NCBI GenBank assembly: GCA_963733135.1
Contig: CAVTBX010000005.1
Span: 1 to 64,000, forward strand
Reading direction: 5' to 3'
Length of the DNA stretch: 64,000 bases
Origin: CAVTBX01 sp963733135
GTDB lineage: Bacteria > Actinomycetota > Thermoleophilia > Gaiellales > Gaiellaceae
The translations under genes and the position numbers were made by a program. The notes under the pieces are model-generated. The model saw nothing but the letters and a program-made list of their open reading frames with translations. It was not told where the DNA came from and ran no database searches. Below, one piece after another: positions 1-9,667 of the stretch; the first letter of the stretch is position 1, and every line of letters begins with the position of its first letter.

Positions 1-673
1 GCCCGAGAATCGTGAGGTGGTCGAGATCGCCTCGGCGTCGTCTGGGGTCGGAGTCGACGAGGCCCACGAGCTCGATCCCGTACTCGGGGTGCTTCAAGAG
101 CTTGCGAGCGACGAGCTGGCCGACGTCGCCGGCTCCCACGATCACGGCCTTCTGGAGGGGGCCCCGCCGCCGCGTCAGCGTCCGAGCGCAACTTCGCCCG
201 AGCAGGATCAACACGATCGCGGCCACCCAGAGCGTTCCGAGCTCCGGGACACCCACCCGAGAGCCGATCCCCCAGGCCCCGAGCGCCAGCAACCAGCACA
301 TCGCAGTCGCGAGCAAGACGACCGGGACGACATCGTCTACGGTCGAATGCTCCGGCCTCTCCAGGTCGCGCCGGTAAAGCCCAGCGCCGATCGCCCCGAG
401 AGCCCAGATGCCCAGGGCACTCGCGACGAGCAAGGCCTCCTGCGGCTCGAGCAGGGCTCCCGGAGCAGCGTCCGGCTGGTGAACCAGACGGACAAGGAGG
501 AGCGCGAGGGTGAGGCCCACCAGATCCGCCCCGGCCAACGCTCCTCGGAGGAGCGTCGGCGTGCGCTTGCCCGAGCGACTGGCAGCGCTCCGCCGAAATG
601 AGGGCGCGGCAGTCTCGGCCGCAGGGTTTCTTCCCTGCCCTGCGTGCTCGGCTGGCATCGGCTCGACTTTCAT
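1..673 (-). CDS. Polyprenyl glycosylphosphotransferase, N-terminal part (cut by window edge)
   Basis: The minus strand from the ATG at 673 reads open to the window edge, giving about 224 residues without a stop. Residues about 40-62, 80-100, 112-130 and 144-158 are hydrophobic membrane segments. They are followed by a nucleotide-binding-like stretch (VIVGAGDVGQLVARKLLKHP) typical of the CoA-binding_3 domain that precedes the catalytic domain in WcaJ/EpsE-type enzymes. Members of this family move a sugar-phosphate from a UDP-sugar to undecaprenyl phosphate and so start exopolysaccharide synthesis. The catalytic C-terminal sugar transferase domain would lie outside the window, so the assignment rests on the membrane/CoA-binding architecture. 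A second possible start is Met6 (658). Confidence 0.75.
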   Translation of the reverse strand, partial: MKVEPMPAEHAGQGRNPAAETAAPSFRRSAASRSGKRTPTLLRGALAGADLVGLTLALLLVRLVHQPDAAPGALLEPQEALLVASALGIWALGAIGAGLYRRDLERPEHSTVDDVVPVVLLATAMCWLLALGAWGIGSRVGVPELGTLWVAAIVLILLGRSCARTLTRRRGPLQKAVIVGAGDVGQLVARKLLKHPEYGIELVGLVDSDPRRRRGDLDHLTILG

Positions 674-762
674 GACGGCGCGAGCCTGGTGCTTCGACCC
701 GAGCGCCGACGTTCCTCGTCTCCAGAGGAGTCGTACCGGAACCGACGAGCGCCGGCTCTCCG

Positions 763-1566
763 CTACGGATCGCGGTGCGAGTCGCTCGGCTGCTTCGCAG
801 CCTCCCAGTTCCGCTCCCAGACCAGCCGGAGGCCCTCGAGGGTCAGGAGCGGATCGGTCTCCTCGATCGTCTCCGAGTGCGGAGCGATCAGACCCGCGAG
901 GCCGCCGGTCGCAACCACCTTCGTGTTCTCCCCGAGCTCGGCTCGCATCCGACGGACGATCCCGTCCACCTGGCCCGCGAAGCCGTAGACGACTCCCGCC
1001 TGGAGCGCCTCGCGGGTCGTCTTGCCGATCGCGCCGTTCGGCTCCGTGAAGTCGACCTTCGTGAGCCGGGCCGCCCGGGCAAAAAGCGCGTCCATCGAGA
1101 CCTCGACCCCGGGCGCGAGGACGCCCCCGACGTACTCGCCGGCCGCGGAGACCGCGTCGAAGTTTGTCGACGTGCCGAAGTCGACGACGATGCACGGGCC
1201 GCCGAAGTGCTCGCGAGCGGCGACGGCGTTGGCAATCCGGTCCGGGCCGACCTCGCGCGGGTCGTCGTAGAGGATCGGGACGCCGGTCTTGGTGCCCGGC
1301 CCTACGACGACAAGCGGAGCGTCGACGTAGCGCTCGACGAGCTCCGAGTAGGCCCGGACGAGCGGCGGCACGGTCGAGGCGAGGCAGACGCCGGAGACGT
1401 CGTCGAACCCGAGCTCGCGGAGTTCGAGCAGCCGCTCCAGGAGGACGGCCAGCTCGTCGGCCGTCCGCTCGGATTCCGTCGCCACGCGCCAGTGCTCGAC
1501 GAGCCGCTCGCCGTCGAAGACCGCAAACACGGTCTGGGTATTGCCTACGTCGGCGGCTAGGAGCAC
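763..1566 (-). CDS. coaX: Type III pantothenate kinase
   Basis: A 267-residue protein that phosphorylates pantothenate, the first step of coenzyme A synthesis. It has the ASKHA-fold phosphate motif DVGNTQ at residues 6-11, the GPDR motif at 107-110, and DFGTSTNFD at 129-137, which carries the catalytic Asp region of CoaX enzymes; the length is normal. The start is GTG at 1566. A minus-strand DUF2469-like gene lies upstream, so coaX is the last gene of a folate/cofactor run (folP-folB-folK-DUF2469-coaX). CoaX enzymes are not feedback-inhibited by CoA and are the usual actinobacterial form alongside or in place of CoaA. Confidence is high from the three motifs. Confidence 0.95.
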   Translation of the reverse strand: MLLAADVGNTQTVFAVFDGERLVEHWRVATESERTADELAVLLERLLELRELGFDDVSGVCLASTVPPLVRAYSELVERYVDAPLVVVGPGTKTGVPILYDDPREVGPDRIANAVAAREHFGGPCIVVDFGTSTNFDAVSAAGEYVGGVLAPGVEVSMDALFARAARLTKVDFTEPNGAIGKTTREALQAGVVYGFAGQVDGIVRRMRAELGENTKVVATGGLAGLIAPHSETIEETDPLLTLEGLRLVWERNWEAAKQPSDSHRDP

Positions 1567-1583
1567 GTCAGCGCTTCACCGCG

Positions 1584-1606
1584 GGCGGGACATGTCCCGC
1601 CGCTAC
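1584..1606. repeat. Family B palindromic repeat, copy B1
   Basis: Perfect 18-bp palindrome GGCGGGACATGTCCCGCC (1584-1601) followed by GCTAC. Read on the minus strand it is GTAGC-palindrome, and the TAG is the stop codon of the upstream DUF2469-like gene. It is one of nine copies of this family in the window. Confidence 0.8.
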
Positions 1607-1980
1607 GGGGACTCGTCGTCGCCCGCCGCCGACTCGCCCAGCTTCTCGGCCAGCGTCTCGGGCGTCAGCGCCGGCCCCTCGCCCTCGGCCCGGAGCTCCT
1701 CCACCGTGACGTCACTCGAGGTATAGACCTCGGCCCGCGGAATGATCCGCGAGGGCCGGTTCTTGTCCCAGACCCAGACGTCCTCCATCGTCAGGTGGAA
1801 GAACGGATAGCTCGTCTGCGGCAACGCCTTCAGGTCGAGCTGGTTGCAGAGGTACGTCGAGTCCTGCGTGACGACGCAGTAGCGGAAGAGGCCGAAGACG
1901 GCCGTGTACTCCTTCTTGAGGCGAAGCTCGAGGTCGGCCTCGTACTCGTCGAGCTCGTCGAGGTGCGACATGCCCGCCAT
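1603..1980 (-). CDS. DUF2469-like conserved protein
   Basis: A 125-residue acidic soluble protein. Its central part (EADLELRLKKEYTAVFGLFR, then YLCNQLDLKALP, then DVWVWDKNRPSRIIP and DVTVEEL) follows the pattern I recall for the DUF2469 family, a short conserved actinobacterial protein whose biochemical role is unknown. The start is taken at the ATG at 1980, just after the folK stop and preceded by GAGAG; a second in-frame ATG lies at 1971. It sits between folK and coaX and is probably cotranscribed with them. Its TAG stop is formed inside a short palindromic repeat. No function is assigned. Confidence 0.75.
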   Translation of the reverse strand: MAGMSHLDELDEYEADLELRLKKEYTAVFGLFRYCVVTQDSTYLCNQLDLKALPQTSYPFFHLTMEDVWVWDKNRPSRIIPRAEVYTSSDVTVEELRAEGEGPALTPETLAEKLGESAAGDDESP

Positions 1981-1981
1981 T

Positions 1982-2434
1982 CTACTCTCGCGCAAGCAGC
2001 TCCCGAACCCCGCGGCCGTCGGGCAGCATGAGCTCCGGATCGAGCTCTACCAGCGGCTCGAGCGCGAACCGACGCTCGGCAAGGCGAGGGTGCGGAACGG
2101 TGAGGCCCGGCTCGTCCACCGTGCGGTCGCCGTAGACGAGGAGGTCGAGATCGACCGTACGCGGCCCAAAGCGCGGGCCGGTCCGCTCGCGCCCGAGCGC
2201 CCGCTCGACGGCGAGGAGCCGCTCGAGGAGCTCGCGGGGCTCGAGATCGGTCTCGAGGGCCGCAGCGCCGTTCAAGAAACGCCCCTGGTCGAGGTATCCG
2301 ACAGGGTCTGTCTCGCGCAGCCGGGAGACCGCCAGGACCTCGATCTCCGGCTCGGCATCGAGAAGCTCCAGCGCACGGCGGAGCGTCGCCTCGCGCTCTC
2401 CGAGATTCGCGCCGAGCCCGATGTAGGCACGCAC
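1982..2434 (-). CDS. folK: 2-amino-4-hydroxy-6-hydroxymethyldihydropteridine pyrophosphokinase (HPPK)
   Basis: 150 residues, a normal length for HPPK. The enzyme transfers pyrophosphate from ATP to 6-hydroxymethyl-dihydropterin in folate synthesis. Visible signatures are the N-terminal YIGLGANLGERE and the family motif GPRFGPRTVDLDLL around 86-99, in which Asp95 and Asp97 are the expected magnesium ligands. It follows folB by 9 nt on the same strand, and folB overlaps folP, so folP-folB-folK form one operon for consecutive steps. Confidence 0.96.
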   Translation of the reverse strand: MRAYIGLGANLGEREATLRRALELLDAEPEIEVLAVSRLRETDPVGYLDQGRFLNGAAALETDLEPRELLERLLAVERALGRERTGPRFGPRTVDLDLLVYGDRTVDEPGLTVPHPRLAERRFALEPLVELDPELMLPDGRGVRELLARE

Positions 2435-2443
2435 TGGGCGTCT

Positions 2444-2821
2444 CTAGAGGGGCCGAGGATGGCCACTTTGGCGCTCGACCGTGGCGGCGGTCCACTCGAC
2501 CGACGCGCCCAGCTGAACCTCGGGCTTCCGCACTCGCACGCGGGCGCGCGCGACCGGAAAGCGCTCCAGAAGCTCGTCGGCGATCGCAGCCGCGAGAGCC
2601 TCGATGAGGTTGAAACGGCGACTCTCGGAGATCTCGCGGATGCATTCGACGACCTGCGTGTAGTCGACCGTGTCACCGAGCTTGTCCGTCCGGACGCCCG
2701 CATCGTGCGCGAGGAGCTCGACGTCGAAGAGGAAGGTCTGACCGCTCTTCCGCTCCTCGGCGAGCGCGCCGTGGAAGCCGCGGAGCTCGAGACCCTCGAC
2801 CTCGATCGTGACGCCGCTCAT
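2444..2821 (-). CDS. folB: Dihydroneopterin aldolase
   Basis: 125 residues. The enzyme cleaves 7,8-dihydroneopterin to 6-hydroxymethyl-dihydropterin and glycolaldehyde. The N-terminus (VEGLELRGFHGALAEER), the middle (DTVDYTQVVECI) and the C-terminal VRVRKPEV, with the family's conserved Lys, match FolB. The ATG at 2821 overlaps the folP stop by 4 nt (ATGA), which suggests translational coupling. The product feeds FolK, encoded next. Confidence 0.95.
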   Translation of the reverse strand: MSGVTIEVEGLELRGFHGALAEERKSGQTFLFDVELLAHDAGVRTDKLGDTVDYTQVVECIREISESRRFNLIEALAAAIADELLERFPVARARVRVRKPEVQLGASVEWTAATVERQSGHPRPL

Positions 2822-3642
2822 GCTGACATCGCCTCGACCGCACTCGCCGCCGCGAGCGCCTCCACATTCTCGCTGACGTCGTGCACGCGGAAGAGCGACG
2901 CGCCACGCTCGAACGCGAGCACGTTCACCGCGACGCCCGCTGCGATCGGGCCCGTGAGCGCGTCGGAGTCGCCGAGCATCCGTCCGAGGAAGCGCTTGCG
3001 GGAAACCCCGACGAGCACAGGCCGCCCGAGGGCAGCGATCTCGCCGAGCCGGGCGAGCAGCTCGAGGTTGTGCTCGGTCGTCTTGCCGAAGCCGATGCCG
3101 GGATCGACGCAGATCCGCTCCTCCGGGATACCGGCGCTTACGGCGAAGACCAACCGCTCCTCCAGGAAGGCGGCCACCTCCGAGACGACGTCGTCGTAGC
3201 GGGGATCGTCCTGCATCGTTCGCGGCTCGCCGAGCATGTGCATCAGGCAGAGGTACGCGCCGGACTCCGCCACGACCTCCGCGAGGTCGGGGTCGGCGCG
3301 GAGGGCCGTCACGTCGTTCACCGTCGTCGCCCCGAGCTCGAGCGCGCGGCTGGCCACCCTTGCCTTCGACGTGTCCACGGAAAGCGGGACGCCTTCGAGC
3401 GCGCCCAGCACCGGCTCGAGTCGACGGAGCTCCTCGTCGGCCGAGACGCCTGCCGACCCAGGCCGGGTCGACTCGCCGCCCACGTCGACGAGCGCAGCCC
3501 CCTCGGCGTAAAGCATGCGCGCCGCAGCAACGGCGCTCGCGGGGTCGAGCGTGGTGCCTCCGTCCGAGAAGCTGTCGGGCGTCACGTTCACGACGCCCAC
3601 CACGGCGGGCCGGGGAAAGGCCTCCTCGAGCGGCTCGCGCAC
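2818..3642 (-). CDS. folP: Dihydropteroate synthase
   Basis: 274 residues, the typical length for DHPS. It condenses hydroxymethyl-dihydropterin pyrophosphate with p-aminobenzoate and is the target of sulfonamides. The sequence shows the pterin-binding motifs VNVTPDSFSDGG near residue 18 and DVGGESTRPG near residue 54, then TTVNDVTAL, CVDPGIGFGK and VGVSRKRF, which together define the TIM-barrel active site. The start is GTG at 3642. It is the first gene of the folP-folB-folK run and faces a divergent CpsB-like gene 25 nt away. No folE is seen in the window. Confidence 0.96.
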   Translation of the reverse strand: MREPLEEAFPRPAVVGVVNVTPDSFSDGGTTLDPASAVAAARMLYAEGAALVDVGGESTRPGSAGVSADEELRRLEPVLGALEGVPLSVDTSKARVASRALELGATTVNDVTALRADPDLAEVVAESGAYLCLMHMLGEPRTMQDDPRYDDVVSEVAAFLEERLVFAVSAGIPEERICVDPGIGFGKTTEHNLELLARLGEIAALGRPVLVGVSRKRFLGRMLGDSDALTGPIAAGVAVNVLAFERGASLFRVHDVSENVEALAAASAVEAMSA

Positions 3643-3667
3643 GGGCTCGACACTACCCTAGGGGCAC

Positions 3668-4423
3668 GTGATCGACCTCCACTCGCACGTCCTGCCCGGC
3701 CTGGACGACGGCGCGCAGACCCTCGACGACAGCCGTGCGATCGGCCGAGCCGCCTACGAGGACGGGATCCGGACGATCGCGGCCACGCCGCACGTCCGCT
3801 CCGACTATCCCACGACCCCGGATCAGATGGAAGCGGGCGTGGTCGCCGTCCGCGGTGCACTGGAGGAGGACGGGACACGGCTCGAGGTCGTCCCGGGCGG
3901 CGAGATCGCCCTCGACGCCTTGCCGTCCCTCTCCCACGACGATCTCGACCGCTTCACGCTCGGCGCGAGCGGCCGCTACCTCCTCGTCGAGTTTCCGTAC
4001 GGCGGCTGGCCGCTCAACCTGGATCAGCACATCTTCGAGCTCTTGGCGAGCAGCCTGACGCCGATCCTGGCTCACCCTGAGCGGAGCCGGGAGGTGCAGG
4101 CCGATCCGGAGCGTCTCGCCCGCCCGGTCTCGGCCGGTGCACTCGTCCAGGTAACGGCGGCGTCGCTCGACGGCCGCCTCGGCCGGAGCACGAAGGCGGC
4201 GGCCGAACGCCTGCTCGAGCTCGGGCTCGTGCACCTCCTCGCAAGCGACGCACACACACCCGATGTCCGTACGGTCGGCCTCGCGCACGCGTGTCGCGAG
4301 GTCCGGAACGACGGGCTTGCGCGCTGGCTCGTCGAGGACGTGCCCGCGGCCGTCCTGGCCGGGAATGACCTTCCAGACCGGCCTGACGGAGGACGACGCA
4401 GAAGGCGCTTCCGGCTGTTCTAG
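3668..4423 (+). CDS. CpsB/CapC (YwqE)-family PHP-domain tyrosine-protein phosphatase
   Basis: 251 residues with a PHP (polymerase and histidinol phosphatase) metal-site pattern: DLHSHVLPGLDDG at 3-15, ATPH at 39-42, a Glu in GGEI, HPER and a late SDAH. Full-length conservation from the DLHSH start matches the manganese-dependent CpsB/YwqE phosphatases that dephosphorylate the bacterial tyrosine kinases controlling capsule and exopolysaccharide export. No kinase or capsule operon is adjacent, although the first gene of the window is an exopolysaccharide-initiating transferase. The start is GTG at 3668. Its stop and the clpP stop are the two strands of one CTAG. Confidence 0.85.
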   Translation: MIDLHSHVLPGLDDGAQTLDDSRAIGRAAYEDGIRTIAATPHVRSDYPTTPDQMEAGVVAVRGALEEDGTRLEVVPGGEIALDALPSLSHDDLDRFTLGASGRYLLVEFPYGGWPLNLDQHIFELLASSLTPILAHPERSREVQADPERLARPVSAGALVQVTAASLDGRLGRSTKAAAERLLELGLVHLLASDAHTPDVRTVGLAHACREVRNDGLARWLVEDVPAAVLAGNDLPDRPDGGRRRRRFRLF

Positions 4424-5007
4424 GAGGGTTGGACTATGCGATCCACGAGGCCGTACTCGACGGCCTCGGCCGGCGTCATGAAGCGGTCGCGGTCGATGTC
4501 CTCCATCACCTGCTCCACCGACTGGTCGGAGTGGTGCGCGATGAGCTCGGCCATCCGGCGCGTCAGGGCCAGAACCTCCTTGGCCTGGATCTGGATGTCG
4601 GCCGGCGTTCCGCGGAATCCCGCCGAGCCCTGGTGGATCATGATCTTGGAGTTCGGGAGCGCATACCGCTTCCCGGCCGCTCCGCCGCAGAGGATCATGG
4701 CCGCTGCCGACATCCCCATCCCCACGCACGTCGTGGCGACGTCGGGCTTCACGTACTGCATCGCGTCGTAGATCGCCATCCCCGCATAGGCTGAGCCACC
4801 GGGTGAGTTGACGTAGAGGTTGATGTCGGCGTCCGGGTCCTCGGACTCGAGGAAGAGAAGCTGCGCGACGATCAGGTTGGCCACTCCGTCGTCGACCTCT
4901 GTACCGAGGAACACGATGCGCTCGCGAAGCAGCCGCGAGTAGATGTCGAACGCCCGCTCGGCGCGGCCGTCCGCTTCGACGACGGTGGGAACTAGATGAG
5001 CTCGCAT
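4420..5007 (-). CDS. clpP: ATP-dependent Clp protease proteolytic subunit
   Basis: 195 residues; it forms the barrel peptidase that degrades substrates fed by Clp ATPases. The start is the ATG at 5007, preceded by a strong GGAGGAGA; longer frames upstream run through the operator region and are not credible. Catalytic residues are present as Ser100 (VGMGMSAAA), His125 (KIMIHQ) and Asp174 (DRDRFM). The surroundings of Ser and His differ from the classical GQAASMGA and HQPxGG, so this is a divergent ClpP. No Clp ATPase or second clpP is adjacent. Confidence 0.93.
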   Translation of the reverse strand: MRAHLVPTVVEADGRAERAFDIYSRLLRERIVFLGTEVDDGVANLIVAQLLFLESEDPDADINLYVNSPGGSAYAGMAIYDAMQYVKPDVATTCVGMGMSAAAMILCGGAAGKRYALPNSKIMIHQGSAGFRGTPADIQIQAKEVLALTRRMAELIAHHSDQSVEQVMEDIDRDRFMTPAEAVEYGLVDRIVQPS

Positions 5008-5021
5008 GAATCTCCTCCAAA

Positions 5022-5036
5022 TAAGAGCAACTCTTA
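5022..5036. promoter_or_regulatory. Inverted repeat upstream of clpP
   Basis: TAAGAG-CAA-CTCTTA, six-base arms with a 3-nt spacer. It lies 14 nt upstream of the clpP start, just before its ribosome-binding site, and could be an operator or a 5' leader hairpin. Confidence 0.4.
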
Positions 5037-5076
5037 GGTTGCACATGCTAGAGATGCGAACCTGTATGGTGCAACC
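5037..5076. promoter_or_regulatory. Candidate ArsR operator between clpP and the SRPBCC/arsR pair
   Basis: Perfect 8-bp inverted repeat GGTTGCAC (5037-5044) and GTGCAACC (5069-5076), ending directly at the GTG start of the SRPBCC gene. ArsR-type regulators usually bind inverted repeats in their own promoter, so this is the natural candidate for autoregulation. It could also affect the divergent clpP. The 24-bp spacing is long for one ArsR dimer. Confidence 0.45.
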
Positions 5077-5484
5077 GTGAGGTTGCGAAAAGGCGCGGCG
5101 CGTGTCCGGCGCGAGACTCTGCTCGGAGCTACTCGGCAAGAGGTCTGGGCCGCCCTCACCGAGGCCGAGCGGCTCGCCGACTGGTTCGCGAACGACGTGG
5201 AGCTCGACGTCGAGCCGGGCGGTCGCGGCGTCTTTCGCTGGTGGAACGGCGAGGAGCGTCATGCGGTCGTCCGCGAGGTCGTGGACGGCGAGCGGCTGGC
5301 GTTCGACTGGGTCGACGAGCGCGGGATCGCGTCCACTGTCGAGCTCGAGCTGGCAGAGACGACCGAAGGTACGAGACTAACGGTCACGGAGACGACGACC
5401 GCCGCGACCGAGCCGGCCGTCGACTGGAGCGTCGCAATTGGGCTCGGTGCGCTCGCACGCCACCTAGAGCCAGTCCTGGTCTAA
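5077..5484 (+). CDS. SRPBCC (AHSA1-type START-like) domain protein
   Basis: 135 residues with the pattern of activator-of-Hsp90-like SRPBCC proteins: a hydrophobic-cavity fold beginning RRETLLGATRQEVWAALTEA, then LADWFANDVELDVEPGGRGVFRWW, and the strand LAFDWVDE. The ligand is unknown. The start is GTG at 5077. It is followed after 2 nt by an ArsR-type regulator, an arrangement common for this superfamily, in which the regulator controls the ligand-binding partner. A second such pair with reversed gene order lies at 39207-39976. Confidence 0.85.
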   Translation: MRLRKGAARVRRETLLGATRQEVWAALTEAERLADWFANDVELDVEPGGRGVFRWWNGEERHAVVREVVDGERLAFDWVDERGIASTVELELAETTEGTRLTVTETTTAATEPAVDWSVAIGLGALARHLEPVLV

Positions 5485-5486
5485 CG

Positions 5487-5807
5487 ATGCCGCCCGATCG
5501 AGCGGGCCCCGTCTTCACGGCGCTCGCAGATCCAACGCGGCGCCAAATCATGGGCTACCTAGCCGAGCACGGCGAGACGACCGCCACAGAGCTGGCCGCC
5601 GTCTTCCCAGTCACCCGCCAGGCCATTGCGAAGCACCTGAATGCACTAGGCGCCGCAGGCCTAGTAGAACGCCGCAAAGCAGGCCGAGAAGCCCGCTTTA
5701 GCCTGAAACCAGAGTCGCTCTCCGACGCCGCAAAGTGGATGGCAGAAGTAGGCGCCCAGTGGGACGCCCGCCTAGCCAACCTGCGAGAACACCTAGAACC
5801 AGGCTAG
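5487..5807 (+). CDS. ArsR-family winged-helix transcriptional regulator
   Basis: 106 residues. The N-terminus FTALADPTRRQIMGYLAEHG and the recognition-helix region VTRQAIAKHLNALGAAGLVE are textbook ArsR/SmtB winged helix. No metal-binding cysteine pair is visible, so it probably belongs to the non-metal group coupled to SRPBCC proteins. The start is the ATG at 5487, 2 nt after its partner gene. Codon choice is unlike its neighbours: many CTA, GAA and GCA codons where adjacent genes use CTC/CTG, GAG and GCC/GCG, which suggests recent acquisition. Confidence 0.9.
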   Translation: MPPDRAGPVFTALADPTRRQIMGYLAEHGETTATELAAVFPVTRQAIAKHLNALGAAGLVERRKAGREARFSLKPESLSDAAKWMAEVGAQWDARLANLREHLEPG

Positions 5808-5879
5808 GCACCACCACGAACGGCTCGGCCGGGCCGTGCCCGGTCGAGCTCCCAGCACCTAGCGAGGGTCGCCAAGCTC

Positions 5880-5919
5880 AGCGCCTAAGTCGTCATGCTC
5901 GCGCGCAGCGCGAGCGGAC

Positions 5920-5928
<9 letters not shown>
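5880..5928. terminator. Family D hairpin, copy D1 (between arsR and ftsH)
   Basis: Perfect 12-bp outer stem (5880-5891 with 5917-5928), an asymmetric internal loop GTCAT opposite a single G, then a perfect 8-bp inner stem (5897-5904 with 5908-5915) and a GCA loop. It covers the ftsH stop codon at 5920-5922 and lies between convergent genes, so a bidirectional terminator role is likely. The same internal loop recurs in two other hairpins. Confidence 0.75.
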
Positions 5929-7905
<1,977 letters not shown>

Positions 7906-7948
7906 CTATTCGACCGCAGGGCGGCGATGGATGAGCGTCGCACAGCGG

Positions 7949-8527
7949 CTAGAGCGCCTCGGCCTGCGCCGCGAGCTCGTCCCGGAGCACGCCGATGTAG
8001 GGCAGGTTGCGGTAGCGCTCCGCGAAATCGAGGCCGTAGCCGACGACGAACCTGTTCGGGATCTCGAAGCCGACGTAGCGGCAGTGCACGTCGTTCTCGC
8101 GCCGCTCGGGCTTGGTGAGGAGTGCGCAGATCTCGAGCGAAAGGGGCCGACGCGCCTCGAGGTTCCTGATGAGATAGGAGAGCGTCAGCCCCGAGTCGAC
8201 AATGTCCTCGACGATCAGGACGTTCCGGTTCTCGATCGACGTATCCAGATCCTTGAGGATCCGGACGACCCCCGAGGAGTCGATCCCGGCGCCATAGCTC
8301 GAGATCGCCATGAAGTCGACCTCGCACGGGAGCTCCAGGCGCCGCATGAGATCGGCCATGAAGAAGATCGCGCCCTTCAGGACTCCCACGAGGAGGGGCT
8401 CGCGGCCCTCGTAGTCTCGCGTGATCTCAGCGCCGAGCTCGGCGACCCGACCTTCGAGCGTGGCTTCGTCGATCAGGATCTGCTGCACTCCCGCCTCGAG
8501 CTCGGTTCCGAGCGTTCGGCCCGTCAC
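7949..8527 (-). CDS. hpt: Hypoxanthine phosphoribosyltransferase
   Basis: 192 residues. It salvages hypoxanthine and guanine to IMP/GMP using PRPP. The PRPP-binding motif VLIVEDIVDSGLTL and the early LLVGVLKGAIFF match bacterial HPRT. The start is taken at GTG 8527, whose GTGA overlaps the tilS stop by 4 nt, giving the expected N-terminus. tilS-hpt-ftsH is a widely conserved gene order. Confidence 0.95.
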   Translation of the reverse strand: MTGRTLGTELEAGVQQILIDEATLEGRVAELGAEITRDYEGREPLLVGVLKGAIFFMADLMRRLELPCEVDFMAISSYGAGIDSSGVVRILKDLDTSIENRNVLIVEDIVDSGLTLSYLIRNLEARRPLSLEICALLTKPERRENDVHCRYVGFEIPNRFVVGYGLDFAERYRNLPYIGVLRDELAAQAEAL

Positions 8528-9510
8528 GCTTCCCGCCTCGCCACGACAGCATCTTCCCATCCCGGCGCGGTCACGAGGCCGGGAACCGACACGACCTCAT
8601 CGCCCCGCACGACGAGGGGCCAGGCCTCGCGCTCGGAACGAGGCACCTTCGCGTCCACGAAGACGTCCTGGATCTTCTTCCGCCGCCCGGCGAGCCGGTC
8701 GCCGGCCCGCCACGGACGTACGGTCAGGCCCTCCGCGTCCGAGGAGATCAGCCACTCTCCCCAGCGCACGACCCCCTCGAGCGCCATGGGAGAGCTCTCG
8801 AGCCACAGGCGGTCGTACTCGCGAACGGCCGTCCTTCCTCCCCCCAGGTCGAGCCGCGCGGAGCCGGCGGCCGAGTCGAGGAGCGCCGCGAGCCCAGGAG
8901 GGACTGTGCGCCGCTCGGCGAGCTTCAGGAGGCTCGCCTCCGCGCGTGGGTCGACCTCTCGGAGGAGCGGAAGCAGGCGGTCGCGGATCAGCCCGCGCTT
9001 CGTGTCGGGGTTCGAGGAGTCCTCGCGGTACTCCAGGCCCTCGGCCTCGCAGTAGGCCCGCGTCTCGTCTCGTGTCAGGCCGAGCAGCGGGCGCACGACA
9101 CCGTCGTCGCGGCGGCGCTCGATACCGCCCGGGGCTCCGCTTGCCAGGATCTTGAGAAGAACCGTCTCGACCTGGTCGGACGCTGTGTGGCCCGTGGCGC
9201 GGAGCCGGTCGGTCGCGAAGGAGTAGCGGATCCGGCGAAGCTCGTCCTCGGTGCGGACGCCGCGCCCGTCGACGACCTCGGCGCCGAGGACAACGCGACA
9301 GAAGCGGGCGTCCGCTTCGGATTCGGCGCCGCGGAGGCCGTGGTTCACGTGGAGTCCTTTGGCCGCATAGTCGAGCTTCCTGAGGACGTCGAGTAGGCAC
9401 GTCGAGTCGGCGCCGCCGGAGACGAGGCACAGGACGTCGCAGCCGGATGGGATCAGGTTGTGGCGGCGGATGTCGCGCTCGACGCGGGCTCGGAGAGCTT
9501 CGGGTTCCAT
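8524..9510 (-). CDS. tilS: tRNA(Ile)-lysidine synthetase
   Basis: 328 residues. It attaches lysine to C34 of tRNA-Ile(CAU), so that the tRNA reads AUA and is charged with isoleucine. The PP-loop ATP-pyrophosphatase motif SGGADST is at 31-37, and HVNHGLRG and GHTASDQVETVLL follow, all typical of TilS. The C-terminal part is compact compared with E. coli, as in many actinobacteria. The ATG at 9510 fits the expected N-terminus. It overlaps hpt by 4 nt. Confidence 0.95.
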   Translation of the reverse strand: MEPEALRARVERDIRRHNLIPSGCDVLCLVSGGADSTCLLDVLRKLDYAAKGLHVNHGLRGAESEADARFCRVVLGAEVVDGRGVRTEDELRRIRYSFATDRLRATGHTASDQVETVLLKILASGAPGGIERRRDDGVVRPLLGLTRDETRAYCEAEGLEYREDSSNPDTKRGLIRDRLLPLLREVDPRAEASLLKLAERRTVPPGLAALLDSAAGSARLDLGGGRTAVREYDRLWLESSPMALEGVVRWGEWLISSDAEGLTVRPWRAGDRLAGRRKKIQDVFVDAKVPRSEREAWPLVVRGDEVVSVPGLVTAPGWEDAVVARREA

Positions 9511-9550
9511 GCGGGCATTCTGGACGCTCTCGGGTCACCCGCGGGAGAAC

Positions 9551-9660
9551 GGGCGCGCTTCAGCGCGCCCTCCATACGAATCGCGCAAGAAGCGGCGCGA
9601 TTCGCCCGGCCCTGGCGGGCCTCCAACACCGCGGCGCGATTCGCCCGCCCGCTCACGCGG
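9551..9660. repeat. Intergenic repeats: GC palindrome and family C copies
   Basis: The gap between tilS and the lipoprotein gene (9511-9667) has no gene. It holds the palindrome GGGCGCGCT-TCA-GCGCGCCC (9551-9570), the family C inverted repeat CGAATCGCGC (9577-9586) with GCGCGATTCG (9595-9604), and a further half copy GGCGCGATTCGCCCG from about 9632. Confidence 0.7.
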
Positions 9661-9667
9661 GCTCCGG

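Noticed and set aside
659..690. CATGACGG-containing inverted repeat near the start of the first gene, similar to family D
   Set aside because: Only part of the motif matches; the GTCAT/G internal loop and flanking stems are not present.
3653..5044. 463-codon minus-strand frame across the CpsB-like and clpP genes
   Set aside because: It is out of frame with clpP, covers a plus-strand gene, and translates to Arg/Gly-rich nonsense.
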